A program made the position numbers and the translations under genes. The notes under the pieces are model-generated. The model saw nothing but the letters and a program-made list of their open reading frames with translations, was not told where the DNA came from and did no database searches. Positions 56,001 through 64,000 of a stretch of 64,000 bases of DNA are shown here, piece after piece. The stretch's first letter is position 1; every line of letters starts with the position of its first letter. This stretch comes from Acetobacteraceae bacterium (GTDB lineage Bacteria; Pseudomonadota; Alphaproteobacteria; Acetobacterales; Acetobacteraceae), in the NCBI GenBank assembly GCA_947475245.1, contig CANJLW010000019.1, positions 1 through 64,000 on the forward strand, read 5' to 3'.

Positions 56001-57248
56001 GTGAAGCTACGCCTAGCACTCGGATTATTCGCCGCCGGCCTGATGGGCCTGGCTTCGTTCGCCACGCCCGCCAAGGCACAGGGCACCATCAGACTTGGGT
56101 ATTCCGAGCTGCTGTCGGGCACCTTCGCCATGGTCGGCGATCAAGGCATCAAGACAATTCAGTTCGTCATCGACGGCATCAACGCCAAGGGCGGGGTGCT
56201 GGGCAAGAAGCTGGAACTGGTGCCGCTGGATCACAAGGGACAGCCGGCCGAGGCCATCGGCAACATGCAGAAGCTGGTCGATGACGGCGTTCAGATCATG
56301 CTGAACTGCGGCCCGTCGAACGTCGGCAGCGCGCTGGTCGGCGCGGTCGAAAAGCACAACGAACGGAATCCCGACCGTCGCATCCTGTTCATCAATTGCG
56401 GCGCGCTTGCGCCTGAACTGACCAACGAGCAGTGCAGCTTCTGGCACTTCCGCGCCTCCATGCACGCCGGCCAGCAGGCCGAAATCATGGTCCGCTCGAT
56501 GCCGAAGTCGGTGACCTCGGTTTACCTGCTCAATCAGGATTACATCTTCGGTCAATCCGCGCAGCGCGACCTGAAAAAATACCTCGCCGCCCTGCGTCCT
56601 GATGTGAAAATCCTTGGCGAGGAACTCATCCCCCTCGGCAAGATCAAGGACTTCTCTCCGTACATCGCGAAAATCAAGGCAACGGGCGCGCAAGGCTTAC
56701 TGACCGGCAACTGGGGCCCCGATCTGTCGCTGCTGGTTAAGGCCGGCATGGATGCGGGCTTGCCCGTCGATTACTACACGATGCTGTCGCACCTCGCCGG
56801 CAGCCCGACGGCCATCGGCCCGGCCGGTGAAAACCGCGTGCACTCCGTGATTTCCATGCACGAAAACGTCGGTGTCGAAACCAAGAACGCCGAACTCGAT
56901 GCCTGGATCCAGGCGTTCCGCAAGAACCACAACTTCGACTTCATCTTCGGCGACCGCCGCGTCGCGATCGAGATCACCGCGGCGGCGATCGCCAAGGCAG
57001 GTTCGACCGATCCGCTGAAGGTCGCGCTCGCGCTGGAAGGCTTGACCATCACCGACGGTGCCGGTCATCCCGCCACCATGCGTAAGGACGATCACCAGAT
57101 CGTGCTGACCTACTACGGGTCGGTGTTCACGAAGGACGTGAAATACGACTCCGAGAAGACCGGTCTGGGCTGGAAGACCGAGGCAACCATCAAGCCGGGT
57201 GACCTCGACCAAAGCCATACCTGCAAGATGAAGCGCCCCGCCGCTTGA
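56001..57248 (+). CDS. Type 1 periplasmic binding protein, second of a tandem pair
   Basis: 415 residues from a GTG start with GGGAG upstream. Signal peptide (1-26, ending PAKAQ), then TIRLGYSELLSGTFAMVGDQ, GINAKGGVLGKKLELVPLDH, MLNCGPSNVGSALVGAVEKH, CSFWHFRASMHAGQQAEIMV and NWGPDLSLLVKAGMDAG; final KMKRPAA. Residue-for-residue similarity with the preceding gene is obvious over the whole length. The two probably bind related solutes and use a permease encoded elsewhere, or act as sensors. Confidence 0.88.
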   Translation: MKLRLALGLFAAGLMGLASFATPAKAQGTIRLGYSELLSGTFAMVGDQGIKTIQFVIDGINAKGGVLGKKLELVPLDHKGQPAEAIGNMQKLVDDGVQIMLNCGPSNVGSALVGAVEKHNERNPDRRILFINCGALAPELTNEQCSFWHFRASMHAGQQAEIMVRSMPKSVTSVYLLNQDYIFGQSAQRDLKKYLAALRPDVKILGEELIPLGKIKDFSPYIAKIKATGAQGLLTGNWGPDLSLLVKAGMDAGLPVDYYTMLSHLAGSPTAIGPAGENRVHSVISMHENVGVETKNAELDAWIQAFRKNHNFDFIFGDRRVAIEITAAAIAKAGSTDPLKVALALEGLTITDGAGHPATMRKDDHQIVLTYYGSVFTKDVKYDSEKTGLGWKTEATIKPGDLDQSHTCKMKRPAA

Positions 57249-57258
57249 TCCCGTGAAC

Positions 57259-57284
57259 CGCGTGGCGGAGCAATCCGCCACGCG
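57259..57284. terminator. Shared hairpin between convergent genes
   Basis: Perfect 11-base-pair stem CGCGTGGCGGA / TCCGCCACGCG with a GCAA tetraloop, between the second binding-protein gene and the convergent deacetylase gene. It lacks a long T-run but sits where both transcripts should stop, so it probably serves both strands. Confidence 0.6.
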
Positions 57285-57292
57285 ACCATGCT

Positions 57293-58003
57293 TTACGACA
57301 GGCGCGAGAACCGCATTCCGGCCCTGTGCAGCGCCGCCGAACCGATGGCGATCCCGATACCGCTGGACCGCGTCGGTTGGTTGATGTGGCCAATGATCAC
57401 GTCACCCGCCTTTGCCCGCCCGATCCGTTCGGCGACACGCGTCCCCGGCAACGACGCCCCCATATCGGCATTCAACGAATAGCCGGCCACCGCGAACCCC
57501 CATCCCTCGATCGCCGCGACCGCTTCCGGGCTGTATCGCGCGGTCGCGCCGCGATACCAGCGCGGCGCCGAACCGGTCGCCGCGATCAGTGCCGCCGAAC
57601 CGTCCGTTACCTCCTGCCGGACATCGTCGAGCGTGCGCGCGCAACTCTGGCCAAAGATCGTGCCGCCGCCGAGAACCGGCGCGCGATGCCAGGCACCGTG
57701 GTTCTGGAGGGTGAAAATCGCGGGGTGGGAGAGGAGATAGGCAAGCCCGGTCGGGTTTTGCCGCAGCCACAGCCCGGTCGCAAATATCGTCGTGGGCACA
57801 CCAATTTCGACCAGCGATTGCGCGAGGCGCGCGTCGAACCCGCCGGAGCAGGCGTCGAGCGTCAGCGCCACGCTGTCGTCCGACAGCCGGAGACCAGGCT
57901 CCACGATGGCGCGATCGGCCTTTGCCAGTGATGGAAGCGCGGTGATTAACCCCGTCGCGAAGGCGCGGCGGGTCAGGTGATGGGCGAACGGGTTGGTCGA
58001 CAT
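57293..58003 (-). CDS. Polysaccharide deacetylase family protein (Tat-exported)
   Basis: 236 residues. An N-terminal Tat-like signal (HLTRRAFATGLITALPSLA) is followed by a NodB-like fold with VALTLDACSGGFDARLA (first Asp of the metal/catalytic site) and H-x3-H in LQNHGAWHRAPV, the zinc-binding pair. FRGA-type sequence occurs as YRGATARYSPEAVAA, and the final H in VIIGHINQPTRSSG fits the last motif. It likely removes acetyl groups from a cell-wall or exopolysaccharide glycan in the periplasm. The start was chosen for the Tat motif. Confidence 0.82.
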   Translation of the reverse strand: MSTNPFAHHLTRRAFATGLITALPSLAKADRAIVEPGLRLSDDSVALTLDACSGGFDARLAQSLVEIGVPTTIFATGLWLRQNPTGLAYLLSHPAIFTLQNHGAWHRAPVLGGGTIFGQSCARTLDDVRQEVTDGSAALIAATGSAPRWYRGATARYSPEAVAAIEGWGFAVAGYSLNADMGASLPGTRVAERIGRAKAGDVIIGHINQPTRSSGIGIAIGSAALHRAGMRFSRLS

Positions 58004-58015
58004 GATGCGCCGGTT

Positions 58016-58774
58016 CTACACAATCGGCCGCAGGCGTTCGATCCACTGTTCCGCCAGTGGCGTGTCCAGGCTTTCCAGCGCGGCGGTTGCGTCGTCCCGC
58101 CATGCCGGCACGTGCAGCGCGAGGCGCCCCAGGGCGACTGTAGCGGTTTCATCCGCGCAGGCGCCAAGCGCCGCGATCATATCTGCCGCGGGTGCGTGTT
58201 CGAGCAGCGCCAACAGAGCGGGACGCGCAGACCCGTCGCCCATTGCCCCCAGCGCGCAGGCCGCCGCGCGGGCGACTTCCGGAAATGGATCGGTGAGCAA
58301 CTTACGCAACTCCGCTCCCAGCCGATGGGTCGTTCGAGCGCATCGGCATGCCGCCACGCGTTCGTCGGGATCTGCGGCATGCAGTGAGTCGCGAACGCGT
58401 TTCGCGGGTACCGGCGCGCGCAATCGCCAGGCGACGTCCAGGGCGTGTCCCATGATCGGCGGGCCGAAGACCCCGTGTTCCAGCATCCGGCCAACGGCGG
58501 TGGCGGCTTCCGCCCCGCCGATCCGCGCCAGGGCATCCAGAGCGGCGCGCTGTTCCGGCGGTGCGCGGCGCGTGCCCCATCCGGTCAATCGCTCGCACAA
58601 TGCCACCAGATCGGGGATTGCCGAGGCGGAACCGTCCGCGCCGACCTGGGCGCAGAACGCCAGCGACGCGCCGATGGCCGATTCCCGCGCGGGGGCGGGA
58701 CTGTCCGCGCGCTCGCTCGGTGCGTCGAACAAGCCAAGTTGACGGGACGGTTGGTTGCCGTAAGGGTTACTCAT
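58016..58774 (-). CDS. HEAT-repeat protein
   Basis: 252 residues from MSNPYGNQPSRQLGLFDAPS. After a short charged N-terminus come helical repeats of about 30 residues: AALDALARIGGAEAATAVGR, ELRKLLTDPFPEVARAAACA, ALGAMGDGSARPALLALLEH, ALGRLALHVPAWRDDATAAL. The recurring A/L-rich helix pairs are HEAT-like (PBS-lyase type). Such scaffolds bind proteins or prosthetic groups; the partner is unknown. It begins 12 bases before the deacetylase start on the same strand and may be co-transcribed with it. Confidence 0.7.
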   Translation of the reverse strand: MSNPYGNQPSRQLGLFDAPSERADSPAPARESAIGASLAFCAQVGADGSASAIPDLVALCERLTGWGTRRAPPEQRAALDALARIGGAEAATAVGRMLEHGVFGPPIMGHALDVAWRLRAPVPAKRVRDSLHAADPDERVAACRCARTTHRLGAELRKLLTDPFPEVARAAACALGAMGDGSARPALLALLEHAPAADMIAALGACADETATVALGRLALHVPAWRDDATAALESLDTPLAEQWIERLRPIV

Positions 58775-58850
58775 CTTAAAATCATGGTCGGAACCGCGTC
58801 GTCGTGCCAGACGGATGCGGTTTGCGGGCAACAACGGATATCCTGATCCT

Positions 58851-59912
58851 ATGAGCGTGATCGAACCCGGCGGCATCGACTGCGACATCCACCCCTCGGT
58901 GCCCAACCTGAAGGCGCTGCATCCGTACCTGTCCGATCATTGGCGCGATATTATCGTGCAGCGGGGTATGCACGAGCTGAACTCCATCGCCTATCCGGTG
59001 AACGCGCCGATCTCCTCCCGCCCCGATTGGCGGTTGCAGGGGCGGCCGCCGGGGTCGGACCTGGAAGCGTTGCGCCAACACGCGCTGAACCCCTTCCGCA
59101 CCAGCATCGCCATCGCGAACTGCCTGTACGGCGTACAGTTGCTGTTCAGCGAGGACATGGGCGCCGGCTTCGCCCGCGCGGTGAATGATTGGATGGCGAA
59201 GGAATGGCTGGATAAAGAGCCTCGGCTGCGCGCGTCGATCGTCGTGCCGATCCAAAATCCTGAAATGGCGGTGGATGAGATCAACCGCGTGGCGGTGGAT
59301 AAGCGGTTCGTGCAGGTGCTGATGCTGGTGATGGGCGACATGCCCGTCGGTAAGCGGCATTACTGGCCGATCTACGCGGCGGCGCAGAAACATGGCCTGC
59401 CGATCGGTATTCATGCGGGCAGCGCCTATCGGCACCCCGTCACGCCCATCGGCTGGCCGACCTACTATACCGAGGACTACGCCGCTCAGGCCGCCGCCTT
59501 CCAACAGGCGCTGACGTCGCTGATCTGCGAAGGCGTGTTCACCAAGTATCCCGACCTGAAGGTCGTTCTGCTGGAATCCGGCTTTACCTGGCTGCCGGCG
59601 CATCTGTGGCGCCTGACCAAATTCTGGCGCGGCCTGCGGATGGAAGTGCCCTGGGTCGATCGCGCGCCGTCCGAGATCGTGAAATCCAACGTCCGTCTGA
59701 CGATCCAACCCTGCGACGGCCCCCCGTCGGAGGAAATGTTCCAGAAGCTGATGGAACACATGGATTCCGACGAATTGCTGTTGTTCTCCACCGACTATCC
59801 GCATTGGCAGTTCGACGGCGAAGACGTGCTGCCGCCGGGGCTGTCGCGCGACCTGGTGCGCAAGATCATGATCGACAATCCGCGTGACACCTATTCGCGG
59901 CTAAGCGCCTGA
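58851..59912 (+). CDS. Amidohydrolase family 2 (metal-dependent hydrolase)
   Basis: 353 residues from MSVIEPGGIDCDIHPSVPNL. TIM-barrel markers: D-x-H in CDIHPS replaces the usual H-x-H, then LPIGIHAGSAYRHPV, VVLLESGFTWLPAHLWRL and LLLFSTDYPHWQFDGED with the conserved late Asp. Members include ACMS decarboxylase-like and aromatic-acid decarboxylases or hydrolases. The substrate is unknown. The ribosome site is weak. Its end overlaps the convergent methyltransferase gene by 12 bases. Confidence 0.85.
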   Translation: MSVIEPGGIDCDIHPSVPNLKALHPYLSDHWRDIIVQRGMHELNSIAYPVNAPISSRPDWRLQGRPPGSDLEALRQHALNPFRTSIAIANCLYGVQLLFSEDMGAGFARAVNDWMAKEWLDKEPRLRASIVVPIQNPEMAVDEINRVAVDKRFVQVLMLVMGDMPVGKRHYWPIYAAAQKHGLPIGIHAGSAYRHPVTPIGWPTYYTEDYAAQAAAFQQALTSLICEGVFTKYPDLKVVLLESGFTWLPAHLWRLTKFWRGLRMEVPWVDRAPSEIVKSNVRLTIQPCDGPPSEEMFQKLMEHMDSDELLLFSTDYPHWQFDGEDVLPPGLSRDLVRKIMIDNPRDTYSRLSA

Positions 59913-60812
59913 CGCCCGTCTGAACAGCAGATCGCGCTGATCGAAGTCGTAGTCCCGCAACGGCACCGGCACACCGCTTGGCGGCTTCAGGTAGGCGTCC
60001 ACGCAGTACGGATTGTCCAGCACATACGCCGTGAACCCCGCCGCGCGGAACAGGTCGACGAAAGCCGCCACCGAACTCCCTTGGTTGCGGAGTGCCTGTG
60101 CGTTCACCTCGATCAGAAGTTCCGTTCGCGGCGACAACTCGCTCAGCAGCGGGGCAAAACCCTGGACGACCGGCCACTCCGCGCCCTCCACATCGATTTT
60201 GATCAGCCGAGCGGCGCGGATCGTGGCGGGGGGGACGAGGTCGGAGAGCGGGGCGCCGCGCACAATGGCCTCGTGCGTCGCGGCACGATCCAGCGCGACG
60301 GACGGCACGATGGTGGAGCCGCCGAGGTTCGTGGGATCGTGCAGGTAGATGGCGACGGGGCCGACCTCGGCGCATACAGCGGCATTGATGGCGGTGACGC
60401 CGCGCGTTTGGTTCAGCGCCAGATTGTCCTGCAACAGGCGAAATACACTCGGAGACGCCTCGATCGCGAACACCTGCCCGGCTGAACCGACGCAATGCGC
60501 GGCCAACAAGGAATCGTAGCCGACATTCGCGCCGATATCGATGACGATGTCTCCGGGGCGGAGCGTCGCCAGCAGGTAGTCGGTGATCGCAGGTTCCCAC
60601 ACACCGAAGAAATACACATAGCTCTGCACGGTATCGGGGAAGCGCAGGTTCATCCGCGCGCCGAACCGCGTGTCGGCGCGCAGGCTTAAGCCGGTGCGCA
60701 GCAATCGGCTGACCCCGTGATGCCAGACCAACCGCTTGCCGAAGGTCCAGGACGTATGGCGATACCAGGCCCGCAACGCCGCCGCCGTCCCCTTGACCAA
60801 ACCGTTGTTCAC
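59901..60812 (-). CDS. FkbM family methyltransferase
   Basis: 303 residues from a GTG start (AAGGAGA about 9 bases upstream). SAM motif I IVIDIGANVGYDSLLAAHCV, motif EASPSVFRLLQDNLALNQT, and the FkbM-typical LIKIDVEGAEWPVVQGFAPL. Members methylate sugars, polyketides or lipids. The neighbours give no substrate, though several envelope-glycan genes are in the region. A much longer in-frame reading to 61439 lies opposite the hydrolase gene and was rejected. Confidence 0.88.
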   Translation of the reverse strand: MNNGLVKGTAAALRAWYRHTSWTFGKRLVWHHGVSRLLRTGLSLRADTRFGARMNLRFPDTVQSYVYFFGVWEPAITDYLLATLRPGDIVIDIGANVGYDSLLAAHCVGSAGQVFAIEASPSVFRLLQDNLALNQTRGVTAINAAVCAEVGPVAIYLHDPTNLGGSTIVPSVALDRAATHEAIVRGAPLSDLVPPATIRAARLIKIDVEGAEWPVVQGFAPLLSELSPRTELLIEVNAQALRNQGSSVAAFVDLFRAAGFTAYVLDNPYCVDAYLKPPSGVPVPLRDYDFDQRDLLFRRASGA

Positions 60813-60851
60813 GCGTGCAATCTCCTTTCGCGGTCGGAGTATCGCCGAACA

Positions 60852-62114
60852 ATGGGAAACAAATCGTTGACGCGGTCGGCAATATTTTTGCTGGCGTGCC
60901 TGTCCGCGTTGATGCCCGCGCCTGTGCGCGCGGCGGTGGAACCCGTGTTCTCCCCCACCGGACCCGACGCGATCGCTTATGGCAGTGAAGCCGGCTATCC
61001 GATCGGGCCCAGGTTGGCCACGCCGATACCGCAGACCTATCTGATCGGCACGCTCAGTCAGTTTGACCGCAAATACGACCACCGTGTCGTCGCGCGGCCC
61101 GCTACGACCTCCGCCCTGCGCCGAGGCGCGGAGGAACCGCGGATTGAGTACCGCTATCAGGGGACGATGCGCGACATTCCCGACTACCTGGAACGTCATC
61201 CCGCCACCGGCCTGCTGATCGCCGTCGGCGATACGATCCTGATGGAGCGGTACCGCTACGCCCGAACCGATCGGCACCGCTTTGTGTCGCAATCGATGGC
61301 AAAGACGATCACCGCGATGCTGATCGGTGTCGCGGTCGACGAAGGCGCGATTCGCTCGATCGATCAGACCGCCGCCGAGTATGTGCCGGGGTTGGCGGGA
61401 ACCGCGTATGGCGGAACCTCCATCCGTGATCTGCTGCACATGGCATCAGGCGTTGCCTATGTCGAAACCTATGACGGCAACGACGACAGCGCGCGTATGG
61501 GCCGAGCGATGTTTGATCGGAACAGCCCGGGCACGGTGCGGGCGGTCGCGCAGTTCAACAATCGTGAAGTCCCGGCGGGCACGCGGTTTCACTATGCGGG
61601 GTCGGAAACCGTGACCCTGGGTCTGGTCCTGGCCGCGGCGACGAAGACAACCCTGGCGCGGTATGCCGAAACGCGTTTGTGGCAGCCGCTGGGCGCGGAA
61701 GCCGACGCGACCTGGATGATCGATCCGTCGGGGCACGAGCCGGCGCAATGTTGTTTCAGCGCCGTGCTGCGGGATTGGGCGCGCCTGGGGTTGATGCTGG
61801 CGCATGACGGTGCCTGGAACGGGCGGCAAATCATCCCCAAGGCCTGGATTCTCGACGCAACGTCCGTGCAGGCACCGTGGCAGGCACCGCGCGTTGCAAC
61901 CCCGTTTTACGGTTACGGCTATCAGGTCTGGCTGTTACCCGGCTCTCGCCGGCAGTTTGCGCTGCTCGGCATTTACGGGCAGGCGATCTTCGTCGATCCC
62001 GCCGCGAAGTTGGTGCTGGTGCATACCGCCGCCCGCGTGAAACCGTCGCGGGACCCGATGGCGGCGGAAGTCGTTGCGTTGTGGCAGGGTCTGGTGGCCC
62101 GCTACTCCCGCTGA
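60852..62114 (+). CDS. Serine hydrolase of the class-C beta-lactamase family
   Basis: 420 residues with a signal peptide (1-27, ending PVRAA). The catalytic S148-x-x-K151 is in RFVSQSMAKTITAM. The second motif is probably Tyr in FHYAGSETVTLGLVL, where the usual Y-x-N has become Y-A-G, as in the NylB-like 6-aminohexanoate hydrolase group. It is more likely an esterase, peptidase or amide hydrolase than a true beta-lactamase. It overlaps the 3' end of rsmI by 13 bases. Confidence 0.85.
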   Translation: MGNKSLTRSAIFLLACLSALMPAPVRAAVEPVFSPTGPDAIAYGSEAGYPIGPRLATPIPQTYLIGTLSQFDRKYDHRVVARPATTSALRRGAEEPRIEYRYQGTMRDIPDYLERHPATGLLIAVGDTILMERYRYARTDRHRFVSQSMAKTITAMLIGVAVDEGAIRSIDQTAAEYVPGLAGTAYGGTSIRDLLHMASGVAYVETYDGNDDSARMGRAMFDRNSPGTVRAVAQFNNREVPAGTRFHYAGSETVTLGLVLAAATKTTLARYAETRLWQPLGAEADATWMIDPSGHEPAQCCFSAVLRDWARLGLMLAHDGAWNGRQIIPKAWILDATSVQAPWQAPRVATPFYGYGYQVWLLPGSRRQFALLGIYGQAIFVDPAAKLVLVHTAARVKPSRDPMAAEVVALWQGLVARYSR

Positions 62115-63004
62115 TCCTCGCTGTTGATCTCCAGCGCGCGGGCATAGACCAGCTTGCGCGGCAATCCGGTCGCCGCCGCCACGATTGCCGCCGCGTCCTT
62201 CACGCTGCCGTCGCGCAGGGCCCGCCGCAGGCTGCCGTCGAGGTCTTCGGGATCGGCTTCTTCCGGCGGGCCGACCAGCACGGTGATTTCGCCCCGCGCC
62301 GGATCGGCCGCGAATGACGCGCACAGCGCCGACAGCGTGCCGCGTCGCACGTCCTCGAACCGCTTGGTCAATTCCCGCGCGACGGCGGCGGATCGGTTGC
62401 CGAACACCGCCAGCATGTCGTCCAGGGTTTCCGCCAGCCGGTGCGGCGCTTCGTGCCAGATCATCGTGGCGGACAGGCCGGCGCGCTCCGAAGCGCGCAG
62501 CGCGCTGAACGCTGTACGCCGAGCGGCCTGGCGAGGCGGGGGAAAGCCGAGGAACAGGAAAGGTTGCGGCGGCAGGCCGGACAGGATCAGCGCGGTGACG
62601 GCGGCGTTGGCGCCGGGAACGGCACCGATCGGCAACCCCTCGGCAATGGCCGCGCGGACCAGGCGGTATCCGGGATCGGACACCAGCGGCGTTCCCGCGT
62701 CCGATACCAGCGCGATGGTCTTGCCTGCGCGCAGCATGCTCAGGATCGGGGCGATCCGCGCATCCTCGTTGTATTCGTGCAGTGGTTCGGTCCGGACTGT
62801 CGCCCCGATGGCGTTCATAAGGCGGGCGGAGTGGCGTGTATCCTCGCACAGGATCAAATCGCAGGCACGCAATGTCTGGATGGCGCGCGTAGTGATATCC
62901 CCCATGTTGCCGATGGGCGTGGAAACAAGCACAAGGCCCTGCGCCGGACGAGATTGGCCGTCCGGCGGATCAACAGGAGAATCGCTGCATGCTGCGTCGG
63001 GCAT
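62102..63004 (-). CDS. rsmI: 16S rRNA (cytidine1402-2'-O)-methyltransferase
   Basis: 300 residues. LVLVSTPIGNMGDITTRAIQ, CDLILCEDTRHSARLM, IALVSDAGTPLVSDPGYRLV and VPGANAAVTALILSGLP are the four diagnostic RsmI blocks. It methylates the ribose of C1402 in the decoding centre. It is divergent from the lipoprotein gene, and the first 16 bases of the two genes overlap. rsmI next to a penicillin-binding-protein activator is a conserved arrangement in proteobacteria. Confidence 0.95.
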   Translation of the reverse strand: MPDAACSDSPVDPPDGQSRPAQGLVLVSTPIGNMGDITTRAIQTLRACDLILCEDTRHSARLMNAIGATVRTEPLHEYNEDARIAPILSMLRAGKTIALVSDAGTPLVSDPGYRLVRAAIAEGLPIGAVPGANAAVTALILSGLPPQPFLFLGFPPPRQAARRTAFSALRASERAGLSATMIWHEAPHRLAETLDDMLAVFGNRSAAVARELTKRFEDVRRGTLSALCASFAADPARGEITVLVGPPEEADPEDLDGSLRRALRDGSVKDAAAIVAAATGLPRKLVYARALEINSEDQRE

Positions 63005-64000
63005 TCGTGCTCCTTCTCGGCGCCCTGGCGGTGACCGGGTGCGGAGGACAATCAGGCCGTCAGACCGGCTCGTACCAGCCGTTACCAGCCCCGGTCGCGG
63101 CGAACCAGCCTGTTGTGACCGCCGCGCCCAATCGGGTGGCGATCCTGTTGCCGCTGACCGGCCCGCGCGCCGATGTCGGTCAGGCTCTGCTGCAGGCGGC
63201 GCGCTTGGCCTTGGCGACGCCTGGGTCGCCGGCTCTGGATGTACGCGACACCGCGGGATCGCCGGACAGCGCCGCGATCGCCGCGCGTTCCGCGATCGCC
63301 GAGGGCAGTCGCCTGATCCTGGGGCCGCTGACGTCGGCCGAAACCGCCTCCGTCGCGCCGGTCGCGCGGAATGCCGGTGTGCCCGTCCTGGCCTTTACGA
63401 ACGACGCCGCCCAGACTCAGCCGGGCGTTTGGGTGATGGGCATCACGCCCGTTCAGCAAATTCGCCGTCTGGTCGCCGCAGCGGCCGCGCAGGGGAAGAC
63501 GGAGTTCGCGGCGCTGCTGCCCGATAACGATTTTGGCCGCGCGCTGTCGACGGCACTGCAACAGGCCACTGCTTTGGCCGGCTTGTCGGAAGCCGATATT
63601 CACATTCACACGCCGGGCATGTCGGGGATCACGGGCGCCACGCGCGAACTGTCCGACTACGGCAATCGTCGCGGTCCAGTCGATGCCCAGATCAAGGCGG
63701 CGCGCGCGTTGGGCACCGCCGAAGGGCGTCGGCAGGCGGCCGAGTTGGCGAAAACGCAGATTCCGCCGCCGAAGTTCAACGTGCTGCTGTTGGGCGACAC
63801 CGGCGACGAGCTTGCGGGCATCGCCGCCGTGCTGCCGTACTACGACATCGATCGCCATGCCGTGCAGATCATCGGCCCGGCTTTATGGGCCTCTCCGAAC
63901 AGCGGCGCGGGCGAACTGCCTGGCGCCTGGTACGCCGCGCCCGACCCCGCCTCGCGCGAGGGGTTTGAGCAAGACTACGTATCCCGGTTCAATGTCCGCC
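62989..64000 (+). CDS. Penicillin-binding protein activator (LpoA-like lipoprotein), 3' truncated by the window edge
   Basis: 337 codons are visible and the frame runs off the window. It starts MLRRAFVLLLGALAVTGCGG with a lipoprotein signal: lipobox V-T-G-C, Cys at about residue 18. AGGAGA lies upstream. A periplasmic type 1 binding-protein-like domain follows: RVAILLPLTGPRADVGQALL, LILGPLTSAETASVAPVARN and AALLPDNDFGRALSTALQQA. LpoA-family lipoproteins reach the peptidoglycan synthases from the outer membrane and activate them. The start overlaps the divergent rsmI start. Confidence 0.85.
   Translation, partial: MLRRAFVLLLGALAVTGCGGQSGRQTGSYQPLPAPVAANQPVVTAAPNRVAILLPLTGPRADVGQALLQAARLALATPGSPALDVRDTAGSPDSAAIAARSAIAEGSRLILGPLTSAETASVAPVARNAGVPVLAFTNDAAQTQPGVWVMGITPVQQIRRLVAAAAAQGKTEFAALLPDNDFGRALSTALQQATALAGLSEADIHIHTPGMSGITGATRELSDYGNRRGPVDAQIKAARALGTAEGRRQAAELAKTQIPPPKFNVLLLGDTGDELAGIAAVLPYYDIDRHAVQIIGPALWASPNSGAGELPGAWYAAPDPASREGFEQDYVSRFNVR

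Overview
This window is GC-rich, densely packed bacterial chromosome. It looks alphaproteobacterial, most likely Rhodospirillales/Acetobacteraceae. That placement is an inference from four things: a ChvG/ChvI-type two-component pair, the dnaX-ybaB-recR order, an lptF-lptG-lptD-surA-ksgA block, and a complete urt-ure supercluster. No rRNA, CRISPR array, transposase or prophage was found. The one RNA gene is a tRNA-Gly(TCC) on the minus strand near 28.8 kb, with its CCA tail encoded. Both edges cut genes: dnaX on the left, and a lipoprotein of the penicillin-binding-protein-activator type on the right.

Layout. 0-5 kb: DNA maintenance (dnaX 3' end, ybaB, recR), a HugZ-like protein, and chvI-chvG. 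5-11.5 kb, minus strand: the outer-membrane biogenesis operon lptF-lptG-lptD-surA-ksgA, every junction overlapping or nearly so. 11.6-20 kb: an FAD-linked 2-hydroxyacid dehydrogenase diverging from a dimethylformamidase large-subunit-like protein, which converges on an MFS gene and a phnD-phnC-phnE-phnE phosphonate-type importer. 20-28.7 kb, minus strand: a DUF1217 protein, aroQ-accB-accC, an acyl-CoA dehydrogenase, a large PD-(D/E)XK nuclease plus DUF2075 helicase protein, and a FadB-like bifunctional beta-oxidation enzyme.

29-46 kb, plus strand: a nitrogen-acquisition supercluster. urtABCDE imports urea, ureDA-ureBC-ureEFG make and mature nickel urease, and a family-5 ABC importer (peptide or nickel type) follows. 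A strong sigma-54 (-24/-12) promoter lies in front of urtA, and a strong intrinsic terminator sits between urtA and urtB. A foreign-looking segment of about 1 kb is inserted between ureA and ureB. It carries a BrnT-type toxin gene frameshifted at a TTCC tandem repeat, an intact XRE-type antitoxin, their own promoter with a palindromic operator, and one unknown ORF.

46-49.4 kb: a tightly overlapping three-gene module (small helical protein, KGGVGR-motif ParA-like ATPase, second P-loop NTPase) that resembles a predicted conflict/defence system. It is the best candidate here for an undescribed system. 49.4-64 kb: a mixed metabolic and envelope region. It holds an LLM-type flavin oxidoreductase, a PEP-CTERM protein with a parvulin isomerase, an SDR, a class III CoA-transferase, two tandem orphan periplasmic binding proteins, a polysaccharide deacetylase, a HEAT-repeat protein, an amidohydrolase, an FkbM methyltransferase, a class-C beta-lactamase-like hydrolase, rsmI, and the start of the lipoprotein gene.
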